From: Chiua virens
Taxonomy: Eukaryota; Basidiomycota; Agaricomycetes; Boletales; Boletaceae
Length of the DNA: 64,000 bases
Reading direction: 5' to 3'
Assembly: GCA_019787685.1 (NCBI GenBank)
Contig: JAHNUO010000001.1
Span: 806,001 to 870,000, forward strand
Position 1 is the first letter of the stretch. Each line of letters opens with the position of its first letter. A model generated the notes under the pieces. The model ran no database searches and was not told the origin of the DNA. It was given only the letters and a program-made list of their open reading frames with translations. Positions 11,851 through 20,590 of the stretch are shown in pieces. Both the position numbers and the translations under genes were made by a program.

Positions 11851-14800
11851 CTATCCCCCTTCTGATGATCAGACTCCGAATGATCTGTTTCATAATTGAG
11901 ACGATGGAGACTATCCTCATCTTCGTGTGAAGTTTTATCGTCATAGGTTCGGAACATAGAGTTAAATTCAGTTTGTGTGACTTTTAGTTTTCTTGGGGCA
12001 TCTGGATGTGCTTCGTGGAAATCAGATATGAGATCCGGTGCATTTTTTAGATTCTTTAGTGGTTCCCAAGTTCTTTCGTCATCATCATAACCTTTCCAGT
12101 GTATGAGATATTCTAAGCGTCGTCCCTTCATTCGGGAATCAACAATGTAGTCCGCTTCGAATTCTTCTTCTCGGTCATCCCCGATTACGACAGGTCGCGG
12201 TTTGTAGACCGGCTGTTCTGGTAGATGTTCCTTATAAGGTTTGACCTGAGAAATGTTTACGACTGGGTGTATTCGCATAGTGCGTGGGAGTCGAAGCTTT
12301 AAAGCATTCGGACCATGCATGGAGATTATGTCATAGGGTCCAATCCACTTTTCCGTGAATTTGGGGTGTTGCTTTATTTTTAGGTTTGTAGTGGAGAGCC
12401 AGACTTTGTCGCCAACCGAGTAGGAAGGGGGTTCTGCTCTCGATTTGTCTGCAACGTTTTTCATATGTTCCGCGGCTTTATCTATATTAGATTTAGTTTG
12501 CTCCAGTACTTCGGAAAAGTCCGTAATGAAATTCTGAGCAGCCGGGTTTTTCATAGTATGTGGCATAATTCCCATTCTAGGGACGTAGGAACGTGTGATT
12601 TCGAATGGTGAGAATTTAGTGGCAGTGTGTTTCTTGCTGTTATAGGAGAATTGTGCGAGAGGGAGCCAGTCGACCCATGTGTTATCTTTCTCAGCACAGA
12701 ACATGCGAAGATATTGTTGCACTTCTCGGTTCATTCGTTCCGATTGTCCGTCTGTTTGTGGATGATGAGCGGTACTCAATTTGGGTGTTATTTTTAATCC
12801 TGAGCATATATCTTTCATAAGTTGGGAAGCGAATTGTGGTCCTCTGTCTGATATGATGGTTTTAGGGAGGCCATGATGTTTCCATATGTGTGAGAGATAT
12901 AATTTAGCGAGATCCATAGATGTGCACGTTTTGTGGCATGGGATGAATTCGACTTCTTTAGAGAAGCGATCCACAACTGTGAGAATGGAATCATAGGAGT
13001 GTGAAAGTGGGAGATCTGTGATGAAATCTGCTGAGATATCTTCCCATGGTAATGACGGTGTTTCTAAGGGTTGCAGGAGTCCTGGTGTTTTCTGATTAGA
13101 ACCCTTGAAGCGAGCGCATCTTTCACAGTGTGAGACATAATTTTTGACTTCTTCGTTCATTCGGGGCCAAATGTAGGTTCGAGATAGAAGTTCTAAAGTT
13201 TTGTCATAACCGGGGTGTCCTGCTTCCGGTGTGTCATGAAACATGGTTATAGATTTGGTGCGTAATGCATCCGGAATGAAGATTCTATCCCCCTTTCTAA
13301 GGAAGGCGTCCTCGACTTTGTATCCAATGGAAAGTAAGTGTTTCATGGCATTAGGTGATAGTTTCATAGTTTCATGTTGTACGTCAGATAAGAATTGGTC
13401 ACCATTGTATAGGAGAGTGACGGCTGATCTGATCTTAGATGGATCCATGAGAAGGATTCCTTTGTTATCATCTTCGATTCCGATCATGTGATCTTCTCGT
13501 CTGCTTAGAGCATCTGCTTTTCCCATAGTGACTCCAGCCTTGTGGTGCCAAGTGAAGTTAAAGCGTGAGAGGTATTGTGCCCATCTCGCTTGTCTTCGGT
13601 TAAGATCTTGGCGTGTCATAAACCACGTAAGGTTTTGGTGGTCATTCCATATTTCGAACTCGTGTTTTGCACCTTCAAGATAATGGCGCCATAATTCTAG
13701 AGAGCGGATAACCGAGAGCATTTCTTTATCGGCTATAGGGTAATTCCGTTCTTCTGGTGTCATAGAGTGGCTATTGTAAGCGACGGGGTGCCAAAGTCCT
13801 TCTTTTTCTAAAGATAGAACTGCTCCTGTAGCGAAATCCGACGAATCGCATTCTAGGCGATATTTGGCGTTCTGATCCGGATAAGCAAGGATAGGGGCTG
13901 TCGTAAAAGCCTTTTTAAGCATAGTGAATGCTTCGTCACAAGCGACGGTCCATTCAAATTTTTGATCCTTTTTTGTAAGGTCATGTAGAGGTCGTGCTAT
14001 TTTTCCATAATCTTTAATGAATCTGCGATAGAAGTTGGCGAGTCCGAGGAAACTTCTGATGTGTTTGACTGATGTGGGAGTGGGCCATTCGGCGACTGCT
14101 TTGGTTTTCTCATTATCCATTTTAATTCCATCAGTTCCCACGATCATTCCGAGGAAATCCACTTCTTTTACGCGGAAGAAGCATTTTTCTGGTTTTACGT
14201 ATAGATCGTTCTCTTCGAGGCGTTTAAGCACTTCGAGCACGATTTTGTCATGGGTTTCATAGTCATCAGTGTCTGTAAAGATCATAAGGTCATCGATGTA
14301 AACGACAACGACGCCATTCATATCGGCAAAGATTTCGTTCATCATGGTTTGAAACGTTGCTGGTGAGTTACATAATCCAAAGTACATGACGATGGGTTCG
14401 AAAGACCCGCGGTGACAGACAAATGCTGCCTTCCATTCATCGCCTTCTTTGATGCGTACGTTATTGTATCCCCATCGGAGATCCATTTTTGTGAAAAGCT
14501 TAGCGTCTTTTAATTTATCCACGAGTTGTGATATGAGTGGTAAGGGATAATTATTTTTGCTCGTATGTTCATTTAGGTATCGGTAGTCTTGGACCATGCG
14601 CTTCTTTCCATCTTTCTTTGGGACGAAGAAGACCGGAGATGTCTGTTCGGACTTAGAGGGTCTGATGTAACCTTTCTTTAATTGGTCATCAATGAATGCA
14701 GAGACCTCCTCTTGTTCTGTGACAGAGAGGGGTATTAGGCGACCCTTCTTTGGAACGAAAGACTCTTTTAGGTCAATGCTGTGATCCCATGGTTTGCGTA

Positions 14801-15656
14801 ATGGTATTCTTTCAGACTCCGTTTTTCCAAATACTTTAGCATATTTCATATATTCTCGTGGGACCATCTCTTCAAGAGTGCGTTCCTTAGGAGGAGAAGG
14901 TGGAGTTTCCATGTTTGCGGTAAAAATGCGGGATTCCACGATAGAGTTTGCATATCTGAGTTCTTCTGCGATAATGGAATCCAAGAAATCGTCTTCTTCT
15001 TGAGAATGACATGATTCTGGACATCTCCGCATCACAACTGATCCTGTGTTCCAGTCTATATGGGGATTGTGGTGCTTTAACCATGTGAATCCGAGGATAA
15101 GGTCGTTCTTTCCAAGGTTGGTAATTTCGGCATCCACTATTTCCCTGTGACCTTTGTAATCAACTAGGATTCGTGTGGCGTGAGTTATAGAGCCAGCTTG
15201 ATTCTTGGTTCCGTCGACATTGAAGACTTGTATAGCATGGGGTAGCGCGTAAGTGGGGAGTTTATGCTTAGCGACGTAGTCCTCGTGTGTGAAGATCGCG
15301 TTAGCTCCACTATCTAAAAGCACTTTTGCTCCAACATAGCCAATTTGGTTTACTGGGGATACCAAAATTGGTAATACTATTTCTTTTTCTACCGATGTAG
15401 ATCTAATGAAAGACCCATCGGGGATTTGTTTTGTGACAGAATTAAGCACGGAACTATCGTGTCCGCCGCGCTCCGCAGAGATGCTGTCAACGCTTTCGTT
15501 TTCTGTTGTTTTTGGTGATTTGGGTAGTTTATCCTCTTGCCAAGGAGGTATTTCGGAATAATTAAAGTTGAATTTCAGAGAAATAGAGTTTTCATATGAT
15601 TTAGGAAGGGTGGCGCGAACGTGAGATCCCAGTTTACTCAGTTCGCCTTGCCTTTT
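11796..15656 (-). CDS. pol: Gypsy-1 copy B Pol: protease-RT-RNase H-integrase-chromodomain
   Basis: Intact reading frame entered in the -1 register from gag, through GGGAAAA at 15653-15659. Counting from 15449: aspartic protease LLDSGA near residue 46; RT with KMDLRWGYNN and catalytic YIDD near 383; RNase H with LECDSSDFATG near 533; integrase zinc finger HxGH...CERC near 738-778; integrase core with acidic residues in ISADFITD (about 806), IISDRGPQ (about 867) and DGQSERMN (about 902), giving D,D35E; chromodomain YLIHWKGYDDDERTWEPL at about 1115-1140. The last codons run past the polypurine tract and 54 bp into the 3' LTR. The chromodomain places it among chromoviruses, whose integrases are targeted to marked chromatin. 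It is the only uninterrupted pol of the three copies. Confidence 0.97.
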   Translation of the reverse strand, partial: KRQGELSKLGSHVRATLPKSYENSISLKFNFNYSEIPPWQEDKLPKSPKTTENESVDSISAERGGHDSSVLNSVTKQIPDGSFIRSTSVEKEIVLPILVSPVNQIGYVGAKVLLDSGANAIFTHEDYVAKHKLPTYALPHAIQVFNVDGTKNQAGSITHATRILVDYKGHREIVDAEITNLGKNDLILGFTWLKHHNPHIDWNTGSVVMRRCPESCHSQEEDDFLDSIIAEELRYANSIVESRIFTANMETPPSPPKERTLEEMVPREYMKYAKVFGKTESERIPLRKPWDHSIDLKESFVPKKGRLIPLSVTEQEEVSAFIDDQLKKGYIRPSKSEQTSPVFFVPKKDGKKRMVQDYRYLNEHTSKNNYPLPLISQLVDKLKDAKLFTKMDLRWGYNNVRIKEGDEWKAAFVCHRGSFEPIVMYFGLCNSPATFQTMMNEIFADMNGVVVVYIDDLMIFTDTDDYETHDKIVLEVLKRLEENDLYVKPEKCFFRVKEVDFLGMIVGTDGIKMDNEKTKAVAEWPTPTSVKHIRSFLGLANFYRRFIKDYGKIARPLHDLTKKDQKFEWTVACDEAFTMLKKAFTTAPILAYPDQNAKYRLECDSSDFATGAVLSLEKEGLWHPVAYNSHSMTPEERNYPIADKEMLSVIRSLELWRHYLEGAKHEFEIWNDHQNLTWFMTRQDLNRRQARWAQYLSRFNFTWHHKAGVTMGKADALSRREDHMIGIEDDNKGILLMDPSKIRSAVTLLYNGDQFLSDVQHETMKLSPNAMKHLLSIGYKVEDAFLRKGDRIFIPDALRTKSITMFHDTPEAGHPGYDKTLELLSRTYIWPRMNEEVKNYVSHCERCARFKGSNQKTPGLLQPLETPSLPWEDISADFITDLPLSHSYDSILTVVDRFSKEVEFIPCHKTCTSMDLAKLYLSHIWKHHGLPKTIISDRGPQFASQLMKDICSGLKITPKLSTAHHPQTDGQSERMNREVQQYLRMFCAEKDNTWVDWLPLAQFSYNSKKHTATKFSPFEITRSYVPRMGIMPHTMKNPAAQNFITDFSEVLEQTKSNIDKAAEHMKNVADKSRAEPPSYSVGDKVWLSTTNLKIKQHPKFTEKWIGPYDIISMHGPNALKLRLPRTMRIHPVVNISQVKPYKEHLPEQPVYKPRPVVIGDDREEEFEADYIVDSRMKGRRLEYLIHWKGYDDDERTWEPLKNLKNAPDLISDFHEAHPDAPRKLKVTQTEFNSMFRTYDDKTSHEDEDSLHRLNYETDHSESDHQKGDSVTISTFPHFITPTFDLF

Positions 15657-16822
15657 CCCTTTCCGTTCTTGTTTTCGTACATGTCGAAGTAGTATGCTTG
15701 AACTTCCTCGGGGGACATCCCTCGGATGGCGGCAAAGGGGTCTTTAGCCGGTACAGATGGGGAAGTGGTGGAAGTAGAAGATATTGTCTTCTTCTCTTCC
15801 TTGTTTGTCGAGCGGACTTTGCGCGAACATTGCGTCTTATGAGATCCGCCGTACCACTTGCATTCACTGCACTGGTTTTTAGGTTTGGTGCATTCGTTGG
15901 TTCTGTGACCTGCACCGCCGCAATTGTAGCATTTGTTATTATTGGACTTCTTCTGCCCAAATGCTCTGACTTCTTTTCCTGTGAACCAGCCATCTTCGTC
16001 TCTTTCGGCGTAAGTGGCTTGGCCGATGTCCATAGCATTGGGATCCTTATACTTTTTATAGCGGTCTGGTCGCACGTAATTTAGTGCTTCCATGGCATTT
16101 CCCACTGTTCGGATCCAGGAAAGGTATGTAATGACCGCGTGATCACGATCTGATTGATACTCTGCGTGTTTGGGGTCCGTGTACATGGCGTGGAAGGGGT
16201 CTACCCTGTGTCCGTCACGGAAAATTTGGTATATGATGGAGTGGGCAGTGTTTGCCTCGAGGAGTCTTATCGCGTGGGTTGGATCAATGTGTGCTTGTAG
16301 CCACAGAGCCTCCCATTGGACGATATAGTCTTCTACTCTCATCGTTCCTTGTCTTAGATTTTCCAATTGGGATCTAGCCCAATCGACCTTGTTGTTTTGT
16401 CAGAACATCCCTTCGATGTCCTGTACTAGTGTTGCCCACGTGAGGGCGGAGCCTTTAGCTAAGCGAGTTTCTGCGAACTGCGCTGCTTTCTTTCCTTTCA
16501 ACCGTGAGAGTACGGCTTGTACGGCCCTGTATGAGCCCTTGGGAATGGCGAGATTGTTTACTTCGAGCCATCCTTTCATTTTGGCCCACCATTCTTCGAA
16601 TTTGGCCATTTCTCCGTCATATGACCCTGGGTCTGCGAAGATTTCGACTTTTGAAGATGAGGAGGCTGTCTGCGGGGGTATGACCGGTAAAGCATTGAGT
16701 TGCCCTTCTAGGGCGCCGATAAGGGTAGCTTGCTCTGCAACGAGGATGAATGCGGCTTGTAGCCGATCTCCATTTGTGCGAGAAGTGTCGTTTAGGACTC
16801 CGAGTGCGGTGTGGTAATCCAT
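15638..16822 (-). pseudogene. gag: Gypsy-1 copy B gag with one stop
   Basis: Starts at ATG 16820-16822 (MDYHTALGVLND), two bases after the ORF2 stop. It contains the capsid-like helical region and a zinc knuckle CYNCGGAGHRTNEC (C-x2-C-x4-H-x4-C) at about 15915-15955, then a lysine/glycine-rich tail ending GKGKGKAN. A single TGA at 16400-16402 replaces the CGA arginine codon of copy C. Otherwise the frame is intact and about 95% like copy C by eye. It would need readthrough or complementation to make full-length Gag. Confidence 0.93.
15653..15659 (-). promoter_or_regulatory. Probable -1 ribosomal frameshift site GGGAAAA (copy B)
   Basis: In the gag frame the heptamer reads G GGA AAA, the X XXY YYZ pattern, five codons before the gag stop. 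The pol frame is open in the -1 register from a TGA just upstream. The heptamer is identical at 8042-8048 (copy A) and 51542-51548 (copy C). I did not fold the downstream RNA. Confidence 0.7.
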
Positions 16823-16824
16823 GT

Positions 16825-17094
16825 TTAGTTGTTGGATTCGTTATCCCAGTCACCTGCGTTTACTGGAGCGTTCCAAGGACCAGCGGTGTTGTTGATAACA
16901 GGAGGTGCTTGGTATTGGTAGTCCTGTTGCTCGTAGGGGGCGTAGAGAGCAAAGATGAAAGTGTATTCGTTGAACTGAAACCTGAAGTTCAAGGACCTTT
17001 GGTAGTCGATAAGATTTTTGGAGATTTGGTAGAAGATAAAGAGAACTGTAAGGAAGATTACAAAGATTGCTGCGAATACGAAGTATGCTAGCAT
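16825..17094 (-). CDS. Gypsy-1 copy B ORF2, small membrane protein (divergent allele)
   Basis: 89 codons, ATG start. A strongly hydrophobic N-terminus (residues 3-22, AYFVFAAIFVIFLTVLFIFY) predicts one membrane segment. Then comes a polar stretch, FALYAPYEQQ, and an acidic Asn/Asp-rich tail. The ORF1 stop and this start are contiguous (TAGATG), and the stop is 2 nt before the gag ATG, suggesting termination-reinitiation. Same size, position and layout as ORF2 of copies A and C, but little sequence identity beyond F-x-L-[FY]-[SA]-P-Y-E, although the flanking gag and pol are nearly the same. Role unknown. Confidence 0.72.
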   Translation of the reverse strand: MLAYFVFAAIFVIFLTVLFIFYQISKNLIDYQRSLNFRFQFNEYTFIFALYAPYEQQDYQYQAPPVINNTAGPWNAPVNAGDWDNESNN

Positions 17095-17661
17095 CTATTG
17101 GATGTATCTCCTAGGGGTTCTAAGCGTGTTTCGAGGCCTAAAGTAAGGGTACTCGAAATTGTCGTATTGTGAGTAGGGGCGAATGCGAGTAGGTACTAGA
17201 TTAGCCTTGTAGCGCCTCAGGATTCTTTTTCTCTCGAGATCCGTCCTGGCGTTCCTTCTCTCAATTTCTCTGGGTGGGAGCCAATCGTTTGGGTCTCCTA
17301 AACTTTCCTCCGATGGTTCTCTCAAAGGAGCTGGTGGGAAAGGTGATGGTTCTCTTTCGGGAATGGGAGCAGGGAAGTATTCGCGCTTGACCTCAAATTC
17401 CTCGGTTGGATACCTAAGTTCCGGGCTGTCGGACCGGGTTGACTCTCGTTCACTAGAGTAGTCTGATAAGGGAGTGGTTTCCCCTATGAAGTGGCCTAAT
17501 AAGGCGTGGAAGATTTCGGTGTCGGTGCGGTCTTCGGGATCAAGGTCCTCGAGAGCGACGACTTCTGCGAGATAAGCTGCGTCGAAGACGTAGGGTTCGT
17601 CGACGAGGTCAGGGTAAGCCTCTGAGGCTGCTGCGATGGCTGAGAGGGGTAGGTTTGACAC
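17095..17661 (-). CDS. Gypsy-1 copy B ORF1, acidic-to-basic protein of unknown function
   Basis: About 188 codons. The N-terminal third is acidic with the block EDLDPEDRTDTEIFHALLGH, identical in copies A, B and C. The middle is Ser/Glu/Pro-rich and probably disordered (SERESTRSDSPELRYPTEE). The C-terminal third is Arg-rich (ERRNARTDLERKRILRRYK). No membrane segment and no recognised domain. The frame has no in-frame ATG: it opens after a stop, and the first conserved candidate is GTG at 17659-17661. Non-AUG initiation or a spliced leader would be needed. Conservation in three copies argues that it is translated. Confidence 0.6.
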   Translation of the reverse strand: MSNLPLSAIAAASEAYPDLVDEPYVFDAAYLAEVVALEDLDPEDRTDTEIFHALLGHFIGETTPLSDYSSERESTRSDSPELRYPTEEFEVKREYFPAPIPEREPSPFPPAPLREPSEESLGDPNDWLPPREIERRNARTDLERKRILRRYKANLVPTRIRPYSQYDNFEYPYFRPRNTLRTPRRYIQ

Positions 17662-17881
17662 TGATTGGGCAGGTCAGTTAAGATCTCCTTTCTGGCCAAG
17701 GGTGCGCTATTTGCTTCTGCGATTGCTAGACCTTGAGTCTTTTGCAATTCGGCTTATTGGTAGCAAATGTTCCAACTACTTTTCAAACTTGGGACTTACT
17801 TGGGCCCGGTTGTGTTATTTTGTAGTAGGGGCTACGACGAGGTTGGGACTTGACAGTAGTCGATCAACGGCGAAGTTAAAC

Positions 17882-17892
17882 AACAAAGTTCT
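17882..17892 (-). other. Self-priming primer binding site of copy B
   Basis: The minus strand reads AGAACTTTGTT starting two bases inside the 5' LTR. It is exactly complementary to AACAAAGTTCT inside the same LTR (17984-17994 on the plus strand). That LTR stretch lies about 35 nt after the TATA box, where the RNA 5' end is expected. No TGG tRNA-type primer site is present. This is the Tf1/sushi self-priming arrangement. Copy C has the same site at 53740-53750. Confidence 0.85.
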
Positions 17893-17894
17893 AA

Positions 17895-18286
17895 TGAAAC
17901 AACCTAGAACAACCTAGACTGTTAAAGTTGTAGTGGTGTAGTGAAGAGGGGGTTCAGTCCAGTGAAGAGGCGAAAACTCCAAGAGAACTTTGTTAGAGCT
18001 CTCTGGCTGTGATTCATGGGGTTTATATACTACATGGATATCGGAGTTCTAATCTGAGTATGAACTACGTAGATAAGCATACTGTATCCTATTGGATGAT
18101 AAGGTGTGAATCGGTATGAGTCATAGATAAGAGAAATGAAAAGATAAGGGCATGTGTTGATGGATGCTGTGTTATTGTGGCAGCCAATTGGATATGATCC
18201 TTTGGACAGCCTTGACATGAGGCGTATATCTTTAGAATAGATCGAAAGTTGGAGTTATGAAGTGAGGAAAAGTTGATATCATAACA
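17895..18286 (-). repeat. 5' LTR of Gypsy-1 copy B
   Basis: 392 bp. Promoter TATA box TATATAAA on the minus strand at 18022-18029. The transcript start is probably near 17994, where the self-priming 11-mer begins. Outer flank is duplication GCTAC. By eye it differs from the 3' LTR at four sites (one each near 11546, 11628, 11755 and 11845 of the 3' LTR). Confidence 0.96.
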
Positions 18287-18331
18287 GCTACGATGAGGTC
18301 AAGGAACTTGACAGTAGTGTTGATGGCGAAG

Positions 18332-19234
18332 AAAGGCATCATTGCTGAACTTGAAGCACAATGGAGGTGCAACTACCACTCTCAAGGGAAGGACAATGCC
18401 TACTGTTACCCTGCGCCTACTGGCAGGCCAGGTCATTGCTACATGATCACATACAGTAATTTGTTGATTTGGGCATATGAGATTGTAAGTCCGATCTTTG
18501 TGTCTCACCTACTGTTGATGTTTTACTGAGTGATGACTCGGATAGATTGGTAAAAGAGCTAAAGTTGATGCAAAACCTGATGTGGTTACCCTTCGAAACA
18601 TGAGGACTCAGACCCGTCATGGTGGGTGATCAATGTCACAGCCTCTTGACTCAGAAATGCCACATCCTCAGGCTGGTGGGCCTCAAGTGGGATATGGTGA
18701 GTATGGCTATACCCTGCACCCTGCATGGTTTATGCCCCCTCAAGCATGGGGTATGCATGGCCATGCTGGTTACCCAAGTGGCCCAGGGTTGGCTGTGAAC
18801 ACACCGAACACTTTATTCCCACCTGGTACTAGTGCCGGCTCAGGAGAGTGTATGCCATCACCATCCCAGCCCTTGCCTGGTCCATCTCCCACTGCTCTAC
18901 CATCTGCTCTTTCCAAAATGAGTTCTCAAGCTTCAGGCTCACCCCTCCTGTCTTTCAATGACATGGATGCCCCTGATATTATTTTGTGGTTCAAGTCACT
19001 TGATTGCCATCTGAAACACAAAAGAAATAACCTTTCATATGTGCCATTTGGTCCTGTCCTCCAGAAGAAGGGCTTTGAGTTCCTATTTCAACTGGATCAA
19101 AAGTACATCCTACTCAAGGACCTTCAAGACTTGCTCATGATCAAAGTAGGTACAGCAATTTTGATCATGCAATATGCATCATGGTACTTGGCTGCACTGC
19201 GTGCTGGAAAATTGATGTTGGCAGGGCAAACTTA
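18332..19234 (+). pseudogene. 3' half of the split zinc-cluster/SAM-like gene
   Basis: Resumes directly after the truncated end of copy A. It has a segment ELEAQWRCNYHSQGKDNAYC followed by CYMITYSNLLIWAYEI, a Cys/His-containing block repeated in many basidiomycete predicted proteins. A 61-nt intron follows (18485-18545). Then comes a Pro/Gly-rich linker (PPQAWGMHGHAGYPSG), and finally a helical region with DIILWFKSLD...GTAILIMQYASWYLAALR that resembles a SAM-like fold. An in-frame TGA at about 18628 separates the two exon parts. I infer that this is the C-terminal continuation of the gene at 1474-2921. Function unknown. Confidence 0.55.
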
Positions 19235-20200
19235 GATATACCATGCTGTTATATCCATTCTGATACACAATATACATGATTCTGTTTGATTTCCTACAAG
19301 CCTGACAGTGTGATGCACTTCAAGCAGTCTATAGATTGATCCCGGACAAATTCTGATCACTGCCAAAATCCCAAAAATAATAATAATTGATTTTTGGCTT
19401 CAGTCATGTTGGGATACAATCTACATGCATATACAACTCAAATGGTATCTTTTTCACCCAATTCTGATGATGTATTAAGGCACTGTGAGGGGGCTGATAA
19501 TGGAGGTGATTTTTTTTGGAGATTTCCCACACTGCCACCTCACATGAAAACAACAGTAACAAATTCAAAATATATATCAGAATATTTTGTTATATAATTT
19601 TAACAATATTTATGATTAAAATGTGATGTAAACATAAGCTCTGATACATATTTTAACCATTTGTGGAGTATATATTCTACAAGCGGAGTGTATCCTTCAG
19701 ATGTACAGAAGTGCTTGGATCAATGTGATTCAGAAGTCATAGTTTATAGTAGTAAATTTTTGTACACTATGTTTGCTATTGAATGATCTTCATTTGAGTC
19801 TGAAAAAAGAGCTAATGTATCTTCTCTCACTTGCACGTGTGAAAGTGCTATGTATAATTGACTGTGAGTGAATGGATCTATGCGAAGGTCGAGCACAGAA
19901 TGGTCAAGAGTAAGACCTTGACATCCATTGACAGTGGTGGTATAAGCAAGGCGAAGAGCAAACTGCTTGTGAGTAATTGTCCAGTTGGAATGGGGTTACA
20001 CACCCACTATCTGATGCCTGGCACATAGATTTTCCATATTAGACAAAGAAAGTCATGTGGGTGTATGCAGCTTGGGCTTATAGTATTAGAAATCTACTGT
20101 TTACTGTTTTATAAAAACATTTCATGGTATTTATTTTTGATGTATAGCAGACTATTTTAAGACAAAATGTTAAAAAACCTAGGTAGAATATGTTCATAGT
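19235..20200. other. AT-rich stretch without recognised genes
   Basis: No credible coding frame, RNA gene or repeat with an identifiable partner. Probably decayed host or transposon sequence to the left of the Gypsy-4 LTR, whose outer boundary I could not place. Confidence 0.4.
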
Positions 20201-20269
20201 TATGTTACAAGGACTTATCTGAAGTGACTACATACACACATTAAGTATTTCCACAGGTTATAAACCCTT

Positions 20270-20590
20270 AGTAGTGCTTAATTCCCCCCCACCCTCCCTC
20301 ATGTGAGGAAACTTATAAGGATGTGTCTCAATATTAATAACTGAAGTGGTAATAATTTCAAGACTGAGAAGATGATACAGGATAGTACACTACTTATATA
20401 CTATTCTACTGACGAGCACAGACCAAGTAAATATAAAAAGGATGAACATATAAAGAAATACTTGGAATAGGGTATAACAACAATAGTTGGGTATGAAGCT
20501 CAGGCTTGCTAAGATATCAGTAAGCTACTATGTCATCAGGTATGGTGATTAAGGAGAAGGTTCAAGGGTAAAGAAATTAAAGTTCTGACA
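20270..20590 (-). repeat. 3' LTR of Gypsy-4 (outer limit uncertain)
   Basis: Ends ...GTTCTGACA at 20590 and is followed by a polypurine tract (minus strand AAGGGGGGTAA, 20591-20602). A minus-strand TATA-like TATATAAG is at about 20393-20400. The left boundary is unknown because no second LTR is present in the window. Confidence 0.5.

Larger units (their letters stand above)
11459..18286 (-). mobile_element. Gypsy-1 copy B, full length
   Basis: 6,828 bp Ty3/gypsy chromovirus, flanked by the 5-bp duplication GCTAC (11454-11458 and 18287-18291), inserted in the leader of copy A. Order on the minus strand: 5' LTR (17895-18286), primer site, ORF1, ORF2, gag, pol, polypurine tract, 3' LTR (11459-11850). 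Pol is uninterrupted; gag has one stop. By eye the two LTRs differ at four positions, all CpG versus TpG/CpA, which suggests a fairly recent insertion. Confidence 0.97.
2922..18331 (-). mobile_element. Gypsy-1 copy A, 5'-truncated and riddled with insertions
   Basis: Ty3/gypsy chromovirus read on the minus strand. The 3' LTR (2922-3352) is followed by the polypurine tract, then pol, gag, ORF2 and ORF1. It contains a T3 solo LTR (5840-6723), a truncated T3 LTR (8482-8939), T1 solo LTRs (8946-9558 and 10195-10810) and the whole of copy B (11459-18286). After copy B, 40 bp of copy A leader continue (18292-18331, matching 17841-17875 of copy B). The element then ends abruptly without primer site or 5' LTR, so the 5' end has been deleted. 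Pol has stops and frameshifts. This is the oldest of the three Gypsy-1 copies here. Confidence 0.9.

Noticed and set aside
16389..16817. Plus-strand 142-residue frame opposite Gypsy-1 gag, present in copies B and C
   Set aside because: Appears in both copies because gag is conserved; composition is that of an antisense frame.
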